Below are positions 43,397 to 52,297 of a stretch of 64,000 bases of DNA, in pieces. This stretch comes from Pseudomonadota bacterium (lineage in GTDB: Bacteria; Pseudomonadota; Alphaproteobacteria; Dongiales; Dongiaceae): positions 1-64,000 of the forward strand of contig JAJYUT010000007.1 of assembly GCA_021792365.1 (NCBI GenBank), in the 5' to 3' direction. The notes beneath the pieces are model-generated. The model searched no databases. It was not told where the DNA came from and worked only from the letters and a program-made list of their open reading frames with translations. The position numbers and the translations under genes were made by a program. Every line of letters begins with the position of its first letter. Position 1 is the first letter of the stretch.

Positions 43397-44092
43397 AATT
43401 GCAATTTCGCGTTCTCGGGTCTCATCAAGTGTGCCCATTGCGGCTGCGCCCTGGTCGCCGAGATCAAGAACGGTAAGTACGTTTACTATCACTGCACCGG
43501 CTTCAAGGGAAAATGCGGCGAGCCATATGTCCGCGAGGAGGTACTGGAGGAGCAGTTCGCCCAGCACCTAGCTCGCCTGCGGATCGACCAGGAGGTCTTC
43601 GACTGGATCGTCCGCGCCCTTCGTGAGAGTTGCTCCGACGAGAAGCGCGAACACAAGGACGCAATCGCCCGGCTCCAGGCGGAATGGGATCGGCTCCAGA
43701 CACGCATCGACGCGATGTATGTCGATAAGCTGGATGGGCGGATCGAGGAGGGCTTCTACAAGCACATGCGCGCGCAGTGGCGGGACGAGCAGGAGCGCTG
43801 CGAGCGGGACATCGAGCGCCACCGCACGGCCGATGATTGCTATATGGACCAGGGCATCCAGATCCTCAATCCGGGCTAGAACGCTCATCACCTGTTCGCC
43901 AAGCAGCCCGCGAAGGAGAAGCGGAGCCTGCTGAATTTCCTACTTTCGAACTCCACCTGGGCGCAGGGCGAGCTCTCAGTGGTATTCAAGGAACCCTTTG
44001 ATCTGTTGGCAGAAACTGTCGAGGCCGCTGCACAGATTGAAGCAGCTCAAGGGGCGGAATCGGCCAGAAACGAGGTTTGGCTGGGGGACTAG
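43397..44092 (+). pseudogene. Large serine recombinase, C-terminal remnant with in-frame amber stop
   Basis: Starts within the zinc-ribbon region (FAFSGLIKCAHCGCAL, then YYHCTGFKGKCGEPY, two CxxC-like pairs) and continues through a coiled-coil-like helix (residues KREHKDAIARLQAEWDRL). TAG at 43877-43879 interrupts the frame; the same frame then continues with NAHHLFAKQPAKEKRSLLNFLL and FKEPFDLLAET to a stop at 44090, inside the tRNA gene. The N-terminal catalytic resolvase domain is absent. The gene is dead and marks a former integrative element. Confidence 0.8.
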
Positions 44093-44151
44093 GATTCGAA
44101 CCTAGACTGGCGGAGTCAGAGTCCGCTGTCCTACCGTTAGACGATCCCCCA
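44078..44151 (-). tRNA. tRNA-Gln (CUG anticodon), CCA encoded
   Basis: 74 nt on the minus strand. Acceptor arm TGGGGGA pairs with TCCCCCA before GCCA; the D-loop is CTAACGGTAGG; the anticodon arm is GCGGA-CTCTGAC-TCCGC with CTG at positions 34-36; the T-arm holds GGTTCGAATCC. The encoded CCA end overlaps the last codons of the recombinase remnant, a usual arrangement for integration into a tRNA 3' end. Confidence 0.95.
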
Positions 44152-44374
44152 ACTAAGCACTTATGCCAGTTGGATCTTTCCCGCCGGTTCGACGGGCGGC
44201 AACGTTTGGTTCTTGTTCCGTTACGGCGCTGCGGGCGGGTTTTAGCCCCGCTGCGGGCCGGCGTCAACCACAGCGGTGGGGGCTTGCTAGCCGTGCATCG
44301 GCCCGGTCGGCTCGGCCGGGGAGGCGGCGGATGCGCGCGTCCGCCGCGCCTTCCGCTCCCTCCGCCGCGTCGGT

Positions 44375-44405
44375 GAGCAGCCATCGGAATGAGCAGCCAT
44401 CGGAA
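44375..44405. repeat. Two-copy tandem repeat in a gene-free gap
   Basis: GAGCAGCCATCGGAA occurs at 44375-44389 and again at 44391-44405. The 294-bp gap between the tRNA and the SDR gene (44152-44445) is very GC-rich and shows no gene. Confidence 0.6.
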
Positions 44406-44445
44406 GAGGCCGCCGCCAGCGGCGCCCCTGGTTGTTCGCCCGGCG

Positions 44446-45240
44446 CTAGAAGGTGGCGGAAGCGCCGCCATCGACCAGGAGGATCTGGCCCGTCACGTAG
44501 CGCGCATCGTCGGAACACAGGAAGAAGGCCGGGCCGGCCATGTCCTCCGGCTCCGCGTAGCGGCGCAGCGGGATGCGGCCATACTTCACGTAGATGTCGC
44601 GGAACCAGTCGGAATCGTATTCATGCGAGCCGTCCGGCAGGATGGACATCGGCGTGTTGACGAAGCCGGGCGCCAGCGCGTTGACCATGATCCCGTGCGG
44701 CGCGAGGTCGGCGGCGAGCGCACGGGTGAAATTGACGATTGCGCCCTTGGCGGTCGAGTAGGGAATCGCGTCCGGCCAGCCGCGCACGCCCATGATCGAC
44801 GCGATGTTGACGATCCGCCTGGCGTCCTTCGCCTTCTTGAGAAGCGGCACGAAAGCGAGGCACATGCGCACGGCGCCGTCCTGGTTCACGCGGATCACCT
44901 CGTGGTAGCGCGCCATGGTCATCTTCTCGATACCGGTCCCGTCGGAGATGGCGGCGTTGTTGACCAGGATCTCGCAGCGGCCGTATTGCGCATCGAGCGC
45001 GGCCGACAATGCTGTAACGCTGGCGTCATCGCCGATATCCACCCGATGGGCGGCGCCGGTGCCACCGGCCTGTGCGATGCGCTGCGCCGCCTCGCGCGCG
45101 ACCGCCTCGTTGACGTCCGCGATCACGACGGTCGCGCCCTCCTGCGCCAGGCGGCTGGCGATGGCGAAGCCGATCCCTTGGGCACTGCCGGTCACTACGG
45201 CGATCCGGCCCTTCAGTCTCTCTCGTCCGTTGGCGGTCAT
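44446..45240 (-). CDS. Short-chain dehydrogenase/reductase
   Basis: 264 aa. TGSAQGIGF near residue 18, NNAAIS near 95, Ser with YSTAK near 162 and the C-terminal VDGGAS. Last gene of the leftward operon that begins at 53062 and runs SDR, SDR, zinc ADH, PotD, enolase-family, PotA, PotB, PotC, SDR. The start lies 2 bp after the PotC-like stop. It may oxidise a sugar or polyol intermediate. Confidence 0.9.
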   Translation of the reverse strand: MTANGRERLKGRIAVVTGSAQGIGFAIASRLAQEGATVVIADVNEAVAREAAQRIAQAGGTGAAHRVDIGDDASVTALSAALDAQYGRCEILVNNAAISDGTGIEKMTMARYHEVIRVNQDGAVRMCLAFVPLLKKAKDARRIVNIASIMGVRGWPDAIPYSTAKGAIVNFTRALAADLAPHGIMVNALAPGFVNTPMSILPDGSHEYDSDWFRDIYVKYGRIPLRRYAEPEDMAGPAFFLCSDDARYVTGQILLVDGGASATF

Positions 45241-45241
45241 G

Positions 45242-46048
45242 TTAATCCTCCTCAGGCTCTCCCTTGGGGCGCAGCAAGGACGCGGCGGCGAGCGCCAGCG
45301 CGATCGAAACCAGCAGCACCAGCGTGACCAGCGCGTTGATCTCCGGCGTGAAACCGACGCGCATCATGGCCCACAGGCGCAGTGGCAAGGTCATCTCGTT
45401 GCCGGCGACGAAGCTGCTGATCAGCGTCTCGTCAAACGATAGTGTCAGCGCCAGCAATGCGCCGGTCAGGATCGAGGAGGCGAGATGCGGCAGCAGGACG
45501 TAGCGCAGGGTCTGCCAGCGGCTGGCCCCCAGATCGAAGGAGGCCTCGATCAGCGTCGGCGGCAGGGCCTGCAGCCGCGTCAGGACCAGGCGATAGGCCA
45601 CCGCCAGCACGAAGATCGTGTGGCCGATGACGATGGTGAACAGGCCGCGGTCCAGACCCGCATTGGCCGACGCGACGAGCAGAGCCAGGCCGGTGACGAT
45701 CGGCGGCAGCAGGAACGGCAGGTAGATCAGCAGCGTCAGGGCGGTGCGCGCGATCGCGCCAGGCCACTCGGTGTAGAGCGCCAGCAGGACCGCGAGGGCG
45801 ACGGCGATCCCTGCCGAGCAGGTCGCCACGATCGCGGTGTTGACCAGCGCGTCGGTCACGCTGGCGTTGGACCAGAGCGTGACGTAATGCCGGAAGGTGA
45901 AGGTCTCCCACAGGATTTCGCCGCGGCGGATCTCGACGACCGAGAACACGGCGCTGACCAGGATCGGCGCGTAGAGCACCAGGAGCACCAGCGCGGTCAA
46001 GCCGCCAGCGGCGTATTCGGCGATACGATCTCCCCGCGTGCGCAGCAT
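45242..46048 (-). CDS. ABC transporter permease, PotC-like
   Basis: 268 aa from the ATG at 46048. Six hydrophobic segments; EAA loop EASFDLGASRWQTLRYV near residue 170. The C-terminus ends with the charged LRPKGEPEED. It lies 2 bp after the PotB-like gene, so the permeases are translated together. Partner of the ATPase at 46897 and the binding protein at 49256. Confidence 0.92.
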   Translation of the reverse strand: MLRTRGDRIAEYAAGGLTALVLLVLYAPILVSAVFSVVEIRRGEILWETFTFRHYVTLWSNASVTDALVNTAIVATCSAGIAVALAVLLALYTEWPGAIARTALTLLIYLPFLLPPIVTGLALLVASANAGLDRGLFTIVIGHTIFVLAVAYRLVLTRLQALPPTLIEASFDLGASRWQTLRYVLLPHLASSILTGALLALTLSFDETLISSFVAGNEMTLPLRLWAMMRVGFTPEINALVTLVLLVSIALALAAASLLRPKGEPEED

Positions 46049-46050
46049 GG

Positions 46051-46893
46051 CTACACCCGGCGCCGGCTGGCGGCATAGCCGGCCGTCACGATGAGCAGCA
46101 GCGCCACCAGCAGCAGGATCGCGGCCATCGCCGCGCCGAACGGCCAGTCGAACGCCAGGCCGAATTGCGAGAAGATGACGCGACCGATGGTGAAGCCGGT
46201 GGTTCCGCCCACCATCTGCGGCGTGATGAAGTCGCCGAGCGCAAGGACGAAGGCGAACAGGGCGCCGGCGATGGTGCCGGGCACGGACAGCGGCAGGACC
46301 ACGCGGCGGAACGTGTCCCAGCCGCCGGCGCCGAGATCGGTCGAGGCGTGGAGCAGGGAACGCGGGATGCGCTCCAGGCTCAGGAAGATCGGCAGCACGA
46401 CATAGGGCAGGTAGATCACCGTCATGGTGATCAGTACGGCGCGCTGATTGTAGAGGAACACCTGACTCGGCTGCTCCAGTATGCCGAGCGACACCAGCGC
46501 CTGGTTGACCAGGCCATTGAGGCCGAGCATGGATCGCAAGGTGTAGAGCTTGACAATGTAGCTCATGAAGAGCGGCAGCGCCGCGATCTGCAGCAGGGCG
46601 TAGCGCTTCCAGCTTTTCTGCCGCCAGATGTACCAGGCGATCGGATAGCCGACGATCAGCGACAGCAGCACGACTTCGAGGCACAGCCACAGGGTGCCGA
46701 GGAAGGTGCTGAGATAGGTCCAGTTGCCGAGGAAGCTGGCGTAGTTGCGCAGCGTCCAGTCGTAGATGATCTGGTGCTTCTCCGCATGGGCAAGGGACAT
46801 CGCGAGAAAGGAGCCCAGCGGCACGAGAATGACCAGGGCGGGCAGCGCCGCGACCGCGGCGAAGATCAGCCAGCGCGGGCCAGTCCTGGGCAC
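46051..46893 (-). CDS. ABC transporter permease, PotB-like
   Basis: 280 aa. N-terminal membrane segment, periplasmic loop, then five helices; EAA loop HASTDLGAGGWDTFRRV near residue 190. FVLALGDFITPQMVGG near 218 is typical of PotB. Three bases separate it from the ATPase gene. Confidence 0.92.
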   Translation of the reverse strand: MPRTGPRWLIFAAVAALPALVILVPLGSFLAMSLAHAEKHQIIYDWTLRNYASFLGNWTYLSTFLGTLWLCLEVVLLSLIVGYPIAWYIWRQKSWKRYALLQIAALPLFMSYIVKLYTLRSMLGLNGLVNQALVSLGILEQPSQVFLYNQRAVLITMTVIYLPYVVLPIFLSLERIPRSLLHASTDLGAGGWDTFRRVVLPLSVPGTIAGALFAFVLALGDFITPQMVGGTTGFTIGRVIFSQFGLAFDWPFGAAMAAILLLVALLLIVTAGYAASRRRV

Positions 46894-46896
46894 GGC

Positions 46897-47946
46897 TCAG
46901 GCCGGCACGACCACGGCATCCGCCGGGTCGTAGGTGAGGGTGACCTGCTGTCCGACCTCCGGTATCCGCGCGCGGAAGTCGCTGGCAAGGCGGACATCGA
47001 GACGCAGCTGCGGCGCGCTGCTCGCCCGCAGGAGCAGGCGCGTGGAGGCGCCGCCGAACACGATCTCTTCCACCTCCGCGGCAATGGCGGCCGCGCCGTC
47101 GCCGAGACGCAGGGCCTCCGGCCGCACCGCCAGCAGCACCTCGGCGCCGGGCGCCAGGCCCTCGCTCGCCGCGACCGGCAGCAGCCCGAGCGGCGTCGCC
47201 ACCTGAGCGGGATTGGACAAGGTGCCGCCGATGAGGTTGTTGTCGCCGAAGAAACCCGCGACGAAGCGCGTGCGCGGCCGATAGTAGAGGTCCTTGGGGG
47301 TCCCGAGCTGCTCGAGCCGGCCCTGGTTCATCACCACGATGCGGTCGGACATGGTGATCGCCTCGTCCTGGTCATGGGTGACGAAGACGAAGGTGGTGCG
47401 GATCCGCCGCTGCGTCTGCTTGAGGAAGAGCTGCATCTGCCGCCGCAATCCGGCGTCCAGCGCGGCCAGCGGCTCGTCCAGCAGGATGACCTTGGGCTCG
47501 CAGACGATCGCCCGCGCCAAAGCGACGCGCTGCCGCTGTCCGCCGGAGAGCTGCGCCGGGTAACGGTCGCGGAACTCCGTGAGGCCGACGATCTCGAGCG
47601 TCTCGTCGACCAGCTTCTTCGCGCGCGTCCGATCACGGCGCTGCACCAGGGGACCATAGCCGGCGTTCTGCGCCACCGTCATATGGGGGAACAGGGCATA
47701 ATCCTGGAACACGGTGTTGAACGGCCGCTTGTTGGCCGGCATGCGCGTGATGTCGGCGCCTTCGAACAGAATGGCGCCGCCATCCGCGGCGGCAAAGCCG
47801 CCAATCAGCCGCAGCACCGTAGTCTTGCCGGAACCGGACGGTCCAAGGAGCGTCAGGAACTCGCCATCGGCGATCTCCAGGGAGAAGGACGGCAATACCT
47901 CGATCGGCCCGTAGATTTTCCGGACATTCCGGAGCTCGAGGCTCAT
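46897..47946 (-). CDS. ABC transporter ATP-binding protein, PotA-like
   Basis: 349 aa. Walker A GPSGSGKTT near residue 38, Q-loop VFQDYALFPHMT near 83, signature LSGGQRQRVALARAI near 133, Walker B VILLDEPLAALD, H-loop FVTHDQDEA; a C-terminal TOBE domain follows. It lies between the enolase-superfamily gene and the permeases, showing that import and catabolism share one transcript. Confidence 0.94.
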   Translation of the reverse strand: MSLELRNVRKIYGPIEVLPSFSLEIADGEFLTLLGPSGSGKTTVLRLIGGFAAADGGAILFEGADITRMPANKRPFNTVFQDYALFPHMTVAQNAGYGPLVQRRDRTRAKKLVDETLEIVGLTEFRDRYPAQLSGGQRQRVALARAIVCEPKVILLDEPLAALDAGLRRQMQLFLKQTQRRIRTTFVFVTHDQDEAITMSDRIVVMNQGRLEQLGTPKDLYYRPRTRFVAGFFGDNNLIGGTLSNPAQVATPLGLLPVAASEGLAPGAEVLLAVRPEALRLGDGAAAIAAEVEEIVFGGASTRLLLRASSAPQLRLDVRLASDFRARIPEVGQQVTLTYDPADAVVVPA

Positions 47947-47958
47947 CGCGTGCTCCGG

Positions 47959-49179
47959 CTAGGCGACCCTGTAGCGCTTGACCACATCCCAATCGACCTC
48001 CACGCCGAGGCCGGGCTTCTGCGGCAGGGGAATTGTTCCATCAGGGAGAAGGACCAGCTCCTCCTGCGCCAGCTCGCGGCGCAGCCGCTCATGGCAGAGC
48101 TGCGGGGGCAGATACTCGATGAAGGCGCAGTGATCCGTGACGAAGGCCAGATGCGCCGTGCCGGAGATGGAGATTCCGGTCTTCCAGCAATGCGGCACGA
48201 TGAGGCGGCCGCGCGCCTTCGCCATGTCGCAGACGATCTTTGCCTCCCCGATGCCGCCCACCCGGCCGACATCGGGCTGGGCGACCTGCACCTTGCCGAC
48301 ATCCATCAGCTCCTCGAACTCGAAGCGGGTCGCCAGCCATTCGCCGAAGGCGATCGGCATCGGTGCGCGCTCCGCGAGCTTGGCCATCTCCCGCACGTTG
48401 TCCGACCAGAGCGGCGTCTCCAGGAAGAAGACGTTGAACTCCGCCCAATCCTTCACGGTTTGCAGGCAGGTGGCCGCGTCTTCCCACAGATACTGGACAT
48501 CAACCATCAGGGTGATATCGGGCCCGATGGTCTTGCGCACCGCGGCCAGGACTTCCGTGTGGCGCTCATAGCTCTCGCGCATGCCGCCGTGCGCGTAGGG
48601 ACCGTTCATGGTGATCTCGGTCTTCATCGCCTTGAAGCCGATGGCCTTCGCCTTCTCGGCGGAGGCGCAGAGCGCATCGCGGTACTCCTCGAAGCGATGG
48701 CCCGCCGGCTGCAGCGAGGCATAGGGCGTGATGCTCTGCCGCGTGGCGCCGCCGAGCAGCGCATGCACCGGCTTGCCCAGCGCCTTGCCGCAGAGATCCC
48801 ACAGCGCCATGTCGACGGCGCTCATGGCATGGATGATCATGCCGCGGCGGCCGTTCATGGCGGTGCCGAGATACATCTTCATCCACAGCTCGCCGATCTG
48901 GAACGGATCAGCCCCGATCAGCATCTCCTTGATGCAGAGGCCCATCGTGTGGGTGCCCGGCGCCTCGATGCAGGTCTTCGCCATCCACGGATTGGCGTCG
49001 CATTCGCCGATGCCGGTGACGCCGCCATCGGTGCGGATGACGACGACGATGCTGTCCTGCGCGGAGGAGGTGAAGCTGGCATCATAGTCCGGCGCCAGCA
49101 GAACGTGGCATTCGACATCGGTGATCTTGAGGCGGGGAGCCGGGCCGCTGAACTGGGGCGAGACGGTTGCGAAGGGCAT
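47959..49179 (-). CDS. Enolase-superfamily dehydratase (mandelate racemase subgroup-like)
   Basis: 406 aa from the ATG at 49179. Capping domain, then barrel: lysine strand AMKTEI near residue 195, metal ligands in LMVDVQYLW (Asp), FLETPL (Glu) and FGEW (Glu), the Asp of QPDVGR and the His of VPHCWKTG. The His/Asp dyad of acid-sugar dehydratases is intact. The usual KxK is KxE. It probably dehydrates an aldonic or aldaric acid brought in by the surrounding importer. The nearest relatives in the window are at 61312 and 62623. Confidence 0.9.
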   Translation of the reverse strand: MPFATVSPQFSGPAPRLKITDVECHVLLAPDYDASFTSSAQDSIVVVIRTDGGVTGIGECDANPWMAKTCIEAPGTHTMGLCIKEMLIGADPFQIGELWMKMYLGTAMNGRRGMIIHAMSAVDMALWDLCGKALGKPVHALLGGATRQSITPYASLQPAGHRFEEYRDALCASAEKAKAIGFKAMKTEITMNGPYAHGGMRESYERHTEVLAAVRKTIGPDITLMVDVQYLWEDAATCLQTVKDWAEFNVFFLETPLWSDNVREMAKLAERAPMPIAFGEWLATRFEFEELMDVGKVQVAQPDVGRVGGIGEAKIVCDMAKARGRLIVPHCWKTGISISGTAHLAFVTDHCAFIEYLPPQLCHERLRRELAQEELVLLPDGTIPLPQKPGLGVEVDWDVVKRYRVA

Positions 49180-49255
49180 GATGTGACCGCGGATGGGGTG
49201 GTTGAGACCGGCCGGAGCGGGCCTCGCTCCGGCCGGCGGGTGTGGTGAACGGGCG

Positions 49256-50299
49256 CTAGCCGGCCTTGACCTCGTTCCAGACGGCGACGCGCTTCTCGTA
49301 ATTCTCGGCCTGCTGCAGCCACGAGAGCTTGTCGCCATAGGTGAAGCCGGCCGCCTTGTTGACGTCGGTATTGGTGGTGTTGCCGTAGCCGGCCTTGTTG
49401 GTCAGTATCTCGCCGACGGAAGCGGCCAAGCAGGTGTTGATCCACTGGTGCGCCAGGTCCGGATCAGTGGCGCCCGCGCTCATGGTCCAGCAATCGAGCC
49501 AACCCGGCGCGCCTTCCTTCGGAATGGTGAGCGCGGCGTTGATGCCCTTGTTTTTCAGGGCCGGAACCTGCGGCTCGCCCATCGAATACATCACCTTGAT
49601 GCTGTTCTGAGCGAACATGTTGACGCCCTCGTCGAAACCCGCGAAGTAGCTGAGCAGCAGCTTCTTCTGCTCGATCAGCTTCTCCTTCACCCGGGCGAAG
49701 TCGTCATCCGACAGGTTGTACGGATTGTCGACGCCGACCACCAGCGCGCCCCAGGTGATGCAATTGTTCGCGTCGTCCATGCAGATGAGCTGTTGGCCGT
49801 ATTCGGGGTTCCACATCACGTCCCAGGAATCCGGAGGCGTGGAGAAGGCATCGGCGTCATAGACCATGGGCAGCGATCCCCACGCGAACGGGACTCCGAA
49901 CTGCTTGTCTGCGCGCATGACCTCCTTCACCTCGCGGAACTCGGGCGCGATGTTGCCGGCATTCGCGATCTTCGAGAGGTCGAGCGGCGCGAGCAGGTTG
50001 GCGTCGAGGTAGCGCGAGAAGATCGAGGTATCGAAGCTCACCACGTCGAAATCGGCGCCCTGCGAGCCCTGCATCTTGGCGAACATCTCGTCGGCGGAGC
50101 CGACATAGACGATCTTCACCTCGGCGCCGGTTTCCTTCTTGAAGGCCTCCACCCATTCGGGCTCGGCATAGCCTTCCCAGGCCAAAACGCGCAGCTCCTT
50201 GGAGGCGGCGCGCACGATGGTGGGGGCGGCGATCATCGCTCCGGCCGCAGCGGAACCGATCAGGAAATCGCGGCGATCCAACCGGATCTTCTTGGTCAT
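49256..50299 (-). CDS. Extracellular solute-binding protein, PotD-like, Tat-exported
   Basis: 347 aa. Twin-arginine signal LDRRDFLIGSAAAGA with cleavage near VRAAS. Mature part: VLAWEGYAEPEWVEAFKKETG, VSFDTSIFSRYL near residue 90, VPFAWGSLPMVYD near 135, FDEGVNMFAQNSIKVMYSMG near 220. Typical SBP_bac_8/PotD fold. The gene lies between the zinc dehydrogenase and the enolase-family gene. The ligand is more likely a sugar-acid or polyol derivative than a polyamine, judging by neighbours. Confidence 0.92.
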   Translation of the reverse strand: MTKKIRLDRRDFLIGSAAAGAMIAAPTIVRAASKELRVLAWEGYAEPEWVEAFKKETGAEVKIVYVGSADEMFAKMQGSQGADFDVVSFDTSIFSRYLDANLLAPLDLSKIANAGNIAPEFREVKEVMRADKQFGVPFAWGSLPMVYDADAFSTPPDSWDVMWNPEYGQQLICMDDANNCITWGALVVGVDNPYNLSDDDFARVKEKLIEQKKLLLSYFAGFDEGVNMFAQNSIKVMYSMGEPQVPALKNKGINAALTIPKEGAPGWLDCWTMSAGATDPDLAHQWINTCLAASVGEILTNKAGYGNTTNTDVNKAAGFTYGDKLSWLQQAENYEKRVAVWNEVKAG

Positions 50300-50350
50300 G
50301 TCAGTCTCTCCCTGTTCAAGACGCGTTGTGCGAGTTTCTTGTGGTTTGTC

Positions 50351-51481
50351 TCACTTGCCGTCCGCGAGGCGCAGGACGATGCGATTGACCTTGCCGGTCT
50401 CCACCAGCGCGATCGCCTCGTTGATGCGCGACAGCGGCCAGACCTCGGAGATGAGGGATTCCAGATTCAGCAGCCCATGCTTCACCAGCCGCAGCACCTT
50501 GGGAAAGTCGATCATCGGGCGGGTCGAGCCATAGCTGGAGCCGATCACCTTGTTCTCGTCCTGGGCGATCCAATAAGGCGGGAAGCCGGCGAGCGCATTC
50601 TCCGTCGGCTGCCCGATCAAGACGGTGGTGCCGGCGCGGCAGGTCGCCTTGTAGCAGAGCTCAGCCGTTTCGACGTGGCCGGTCGCCTCGAATGTGAAAT
50701 CGGCGCCGCCCTTGGTGATCTCGCGCACCTTGGCGACCGGGTCGCCCTCGGAGGCGTTCACGAAATGCGTGGCGCCGAACCGGCGCGCCTCGGCTTCCTT
50801 CTCTCCGCGAACGTCCACCGCCACGATCGGCAGCGCGTTGCACAGCTTCGCGCCCTGCACCGCGCTCAGCCCCACGCCGCCGCAGCCGAACACGGCGACG
50901 CTGTCGCCGGGGCGGATCTGCGCGGTGTTGATCGCGGCCCCGATGCCGGCCATCGCGCCGCAGCCGAGCAGGCAAGCCTCCTCGTCCGATGTGGCCGGAT
51001 CGATGGTGATTGCGCCGTTATGCGGCACGACCGTGTATTCGCAGAACGAGGAGACGAGGCTCAAATGATGGATCGGCTTGCCGTCCATCTCGAAGAAGCG
51101 CGTGGTGTCATCCCACATCGTGCCGGCGGCGGCGGCGCGCGCCACCTCCTCGCACAGCACCGAGCGGCCGGTGACGCAGAACTTGCACTGCCCGCAGGAG
51201 GGCGTGAAGGTGAGGATGACCTTTTCCCCGATGCGCGACTTCGACACGCCGGGACCGACGGATTCGATGATCCCGCACGCCTCGTGGCCCAAGATCGCCG
51301 GCTTGGGATGCACCCAGACGCCGCGCAGATAGTGGATGTCGCTGCGGCAGATGCTGGTGGTCAGTAGCTTCACGCGCACTTCCATCTCGTGCGGATCGTC
51401 GACCACGACCTGCCGCAGGTTGAGGGCGTCGCCGTCGCTGGGCTCGTCGCAGACGGCCGCCATCATGGTAAGTTTCCCCAT
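50351..51481 (-). CDS. Zinc-dependent alcohol dehydrogenase (MDR family)
   Basis: 376 aa. Catalytic zinc ligands in TSICRSDIH near residue 44 and GHEACG near 65; structural zinc cysteines in CGQCKFCVTGRSVLC near 95; Rossmann motif VFGCGGVGLSAVQGA near 195. It oxidises a primary or secondary alcohol with NAD(P). The C-terminal FFEMD-HHLSLVSSF segment follows the formaldehyde/benzyl alcohol dehydrogenase-like subgroup. Second step candidate in the module, upstream of the binding protein. Confidence 0.93.
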   Translation of the reverse strand: MGKLTMMAAVCDEPSDGDALNLRQVVVDDPHEMEVRVKLLTTSICRSDIHYLRGVWVHPKPAILGHEACGIIESVGPGVSKSRIGEKVILTFTPSCGQCKFCVTGRSVLCEEVARAAAAGTMWDDTTRFFEMDGKPIHHLSLVSSFCEYTVVPHNGAITIDPATSDEEACLLGCGAMAGIGAAINTAQIRPGDSVAVFGCGGVGLSAVQGAKLCNALPIVAVDVRGEKEAEARRFGATHFVNASEGDPVAKVREITKGGADFTFEATGHVETAELCYKATCRAGTTVLIGQPTENALAGFPPYWIAQDENKVIGSSYGSTRPMIDFPKVLRLVKHGLLNLESLISEVWPLSRINEAIALVETGKVNRIVLRLADGK

Positions 51482-51501
51482 GGCGAATGCTCCCGTCCGG
51501 A

Positions 51502-52275
51502 TCAGACGTTGACGAGGCCGCCGTCGATCGGCAGCACCACACCGGTGATGAAAGAGGCCTTGTCGGACGCGAGGAACGCCGCCGCGTCCGCGATCTCGTG
51601 CGGTTTGGCATAGCGGCCGATCGGATGCATGGCGGCGAGGACCTTCATCCCCTCCGCCTCGCCACCCGGCATGCCGCCGGCATAGGCGCGGGTCAGCGGC
51701 GTGTCGATGACCCCAGGCGCGATGACGTTGGCGCGCAAGCCAACCTTGGCGTAGTCCGAGGCGATGCAGCGCGCGAGATGCTGCAGGCCAGCCTTGGCTA
51801 CGTTGTAGGCGACGTCGCCTTCCCAGGCGACCAGACCGCAGACCGAGCCGATGAATACGATGGCGGGCTTGTTGCCCTTGAGCAAAGCGGGGATCAGCCG
51901 CTTCGACAGGCGGAAGGCGGCGTTGAGGTGCAGGTTCATCATCCGGTCCCAGGTCTCGTCCGGCGTCTCGTGAGTCGGCGCGGTCTGGGTCACGTCGATG
52001 CCGGCGCTGTGCACGAAGATGTCGAGGCCGCCAAGCCCGGCGATCACCTCGTCTGCCGCGCGCTCTGTCTGCTGCTTGTCGCAGAGATCGGCCTGGACCA
52101 CGATGTGACTGCCGCCGGGCAGCCTCCTGGCCATTGTCTGCGCCTGCTCGGCATGGCGCGAGGCGCCGATGGCGACGCGCGCGCCCTCCGCGGCGAAGGT
52201 CTCCACGATACCCGCACCGATCCCGCTGGAGCCGCCGGTGACATAGGCGCGCTTGCCTTCCAGAAGTCTGCTCAT
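51502..52275 (-). CDS. Short-chain dehydrogenase/reductase
   Basis: 257 aa. TGGSSGIGA near residue 14, HSAGID near 88, YNVAK near 157 and IDGG near the C-terminus. The classical Ser-Tyr-Lys set is complete. It follows the first SDR of the operon by 22 bp and precedes the zinc dehydrogenase by 20 bp. Confidence 0.91.
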   Translation of the reverse strand: MSRLLEGKRAYVTGGSSGIGAGIVETFAAEGARVAIGASRHAEQAQTMARRLPGGSHIVVQADLCDKQQTERAADEVIAGLGGLDIFVHSAGIDVTQTAPTHETPDETWDRMMNLHLNAAFRLSKRLIPALLKGNKPAIVFIGSVCGLVAWEGDVAYNVAKAGLQHLARCIASDYAKVGLRANVIAPGVIDTPLTRAYAGGMPGGEAEGMKVLAAMHPIGRYAKPHEIADAAAFLASDKASFITGVVLPIDGGLVNV

Positions 52276-52297
52276 GCCAGTCTGATCCCCTTTTGTG

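Noticed and set aside
44078-44092. The recombinase ending WLGD as a protein motif.
   Set aside because: These codons are the 3' end of the tRNA gene read on the other strand, so the ending may be imposed by the insertion site rather than by protein function.
46165-49248. A 3-kb open frame on the plus strand across the transporter and enolase-family genes.
   Set aside because: It is the mirror frame of three well-supported minus-strand genes, is rich in Arg/Asp/His/Gln as antisense frames of high-GC genes are, and shows no domain.
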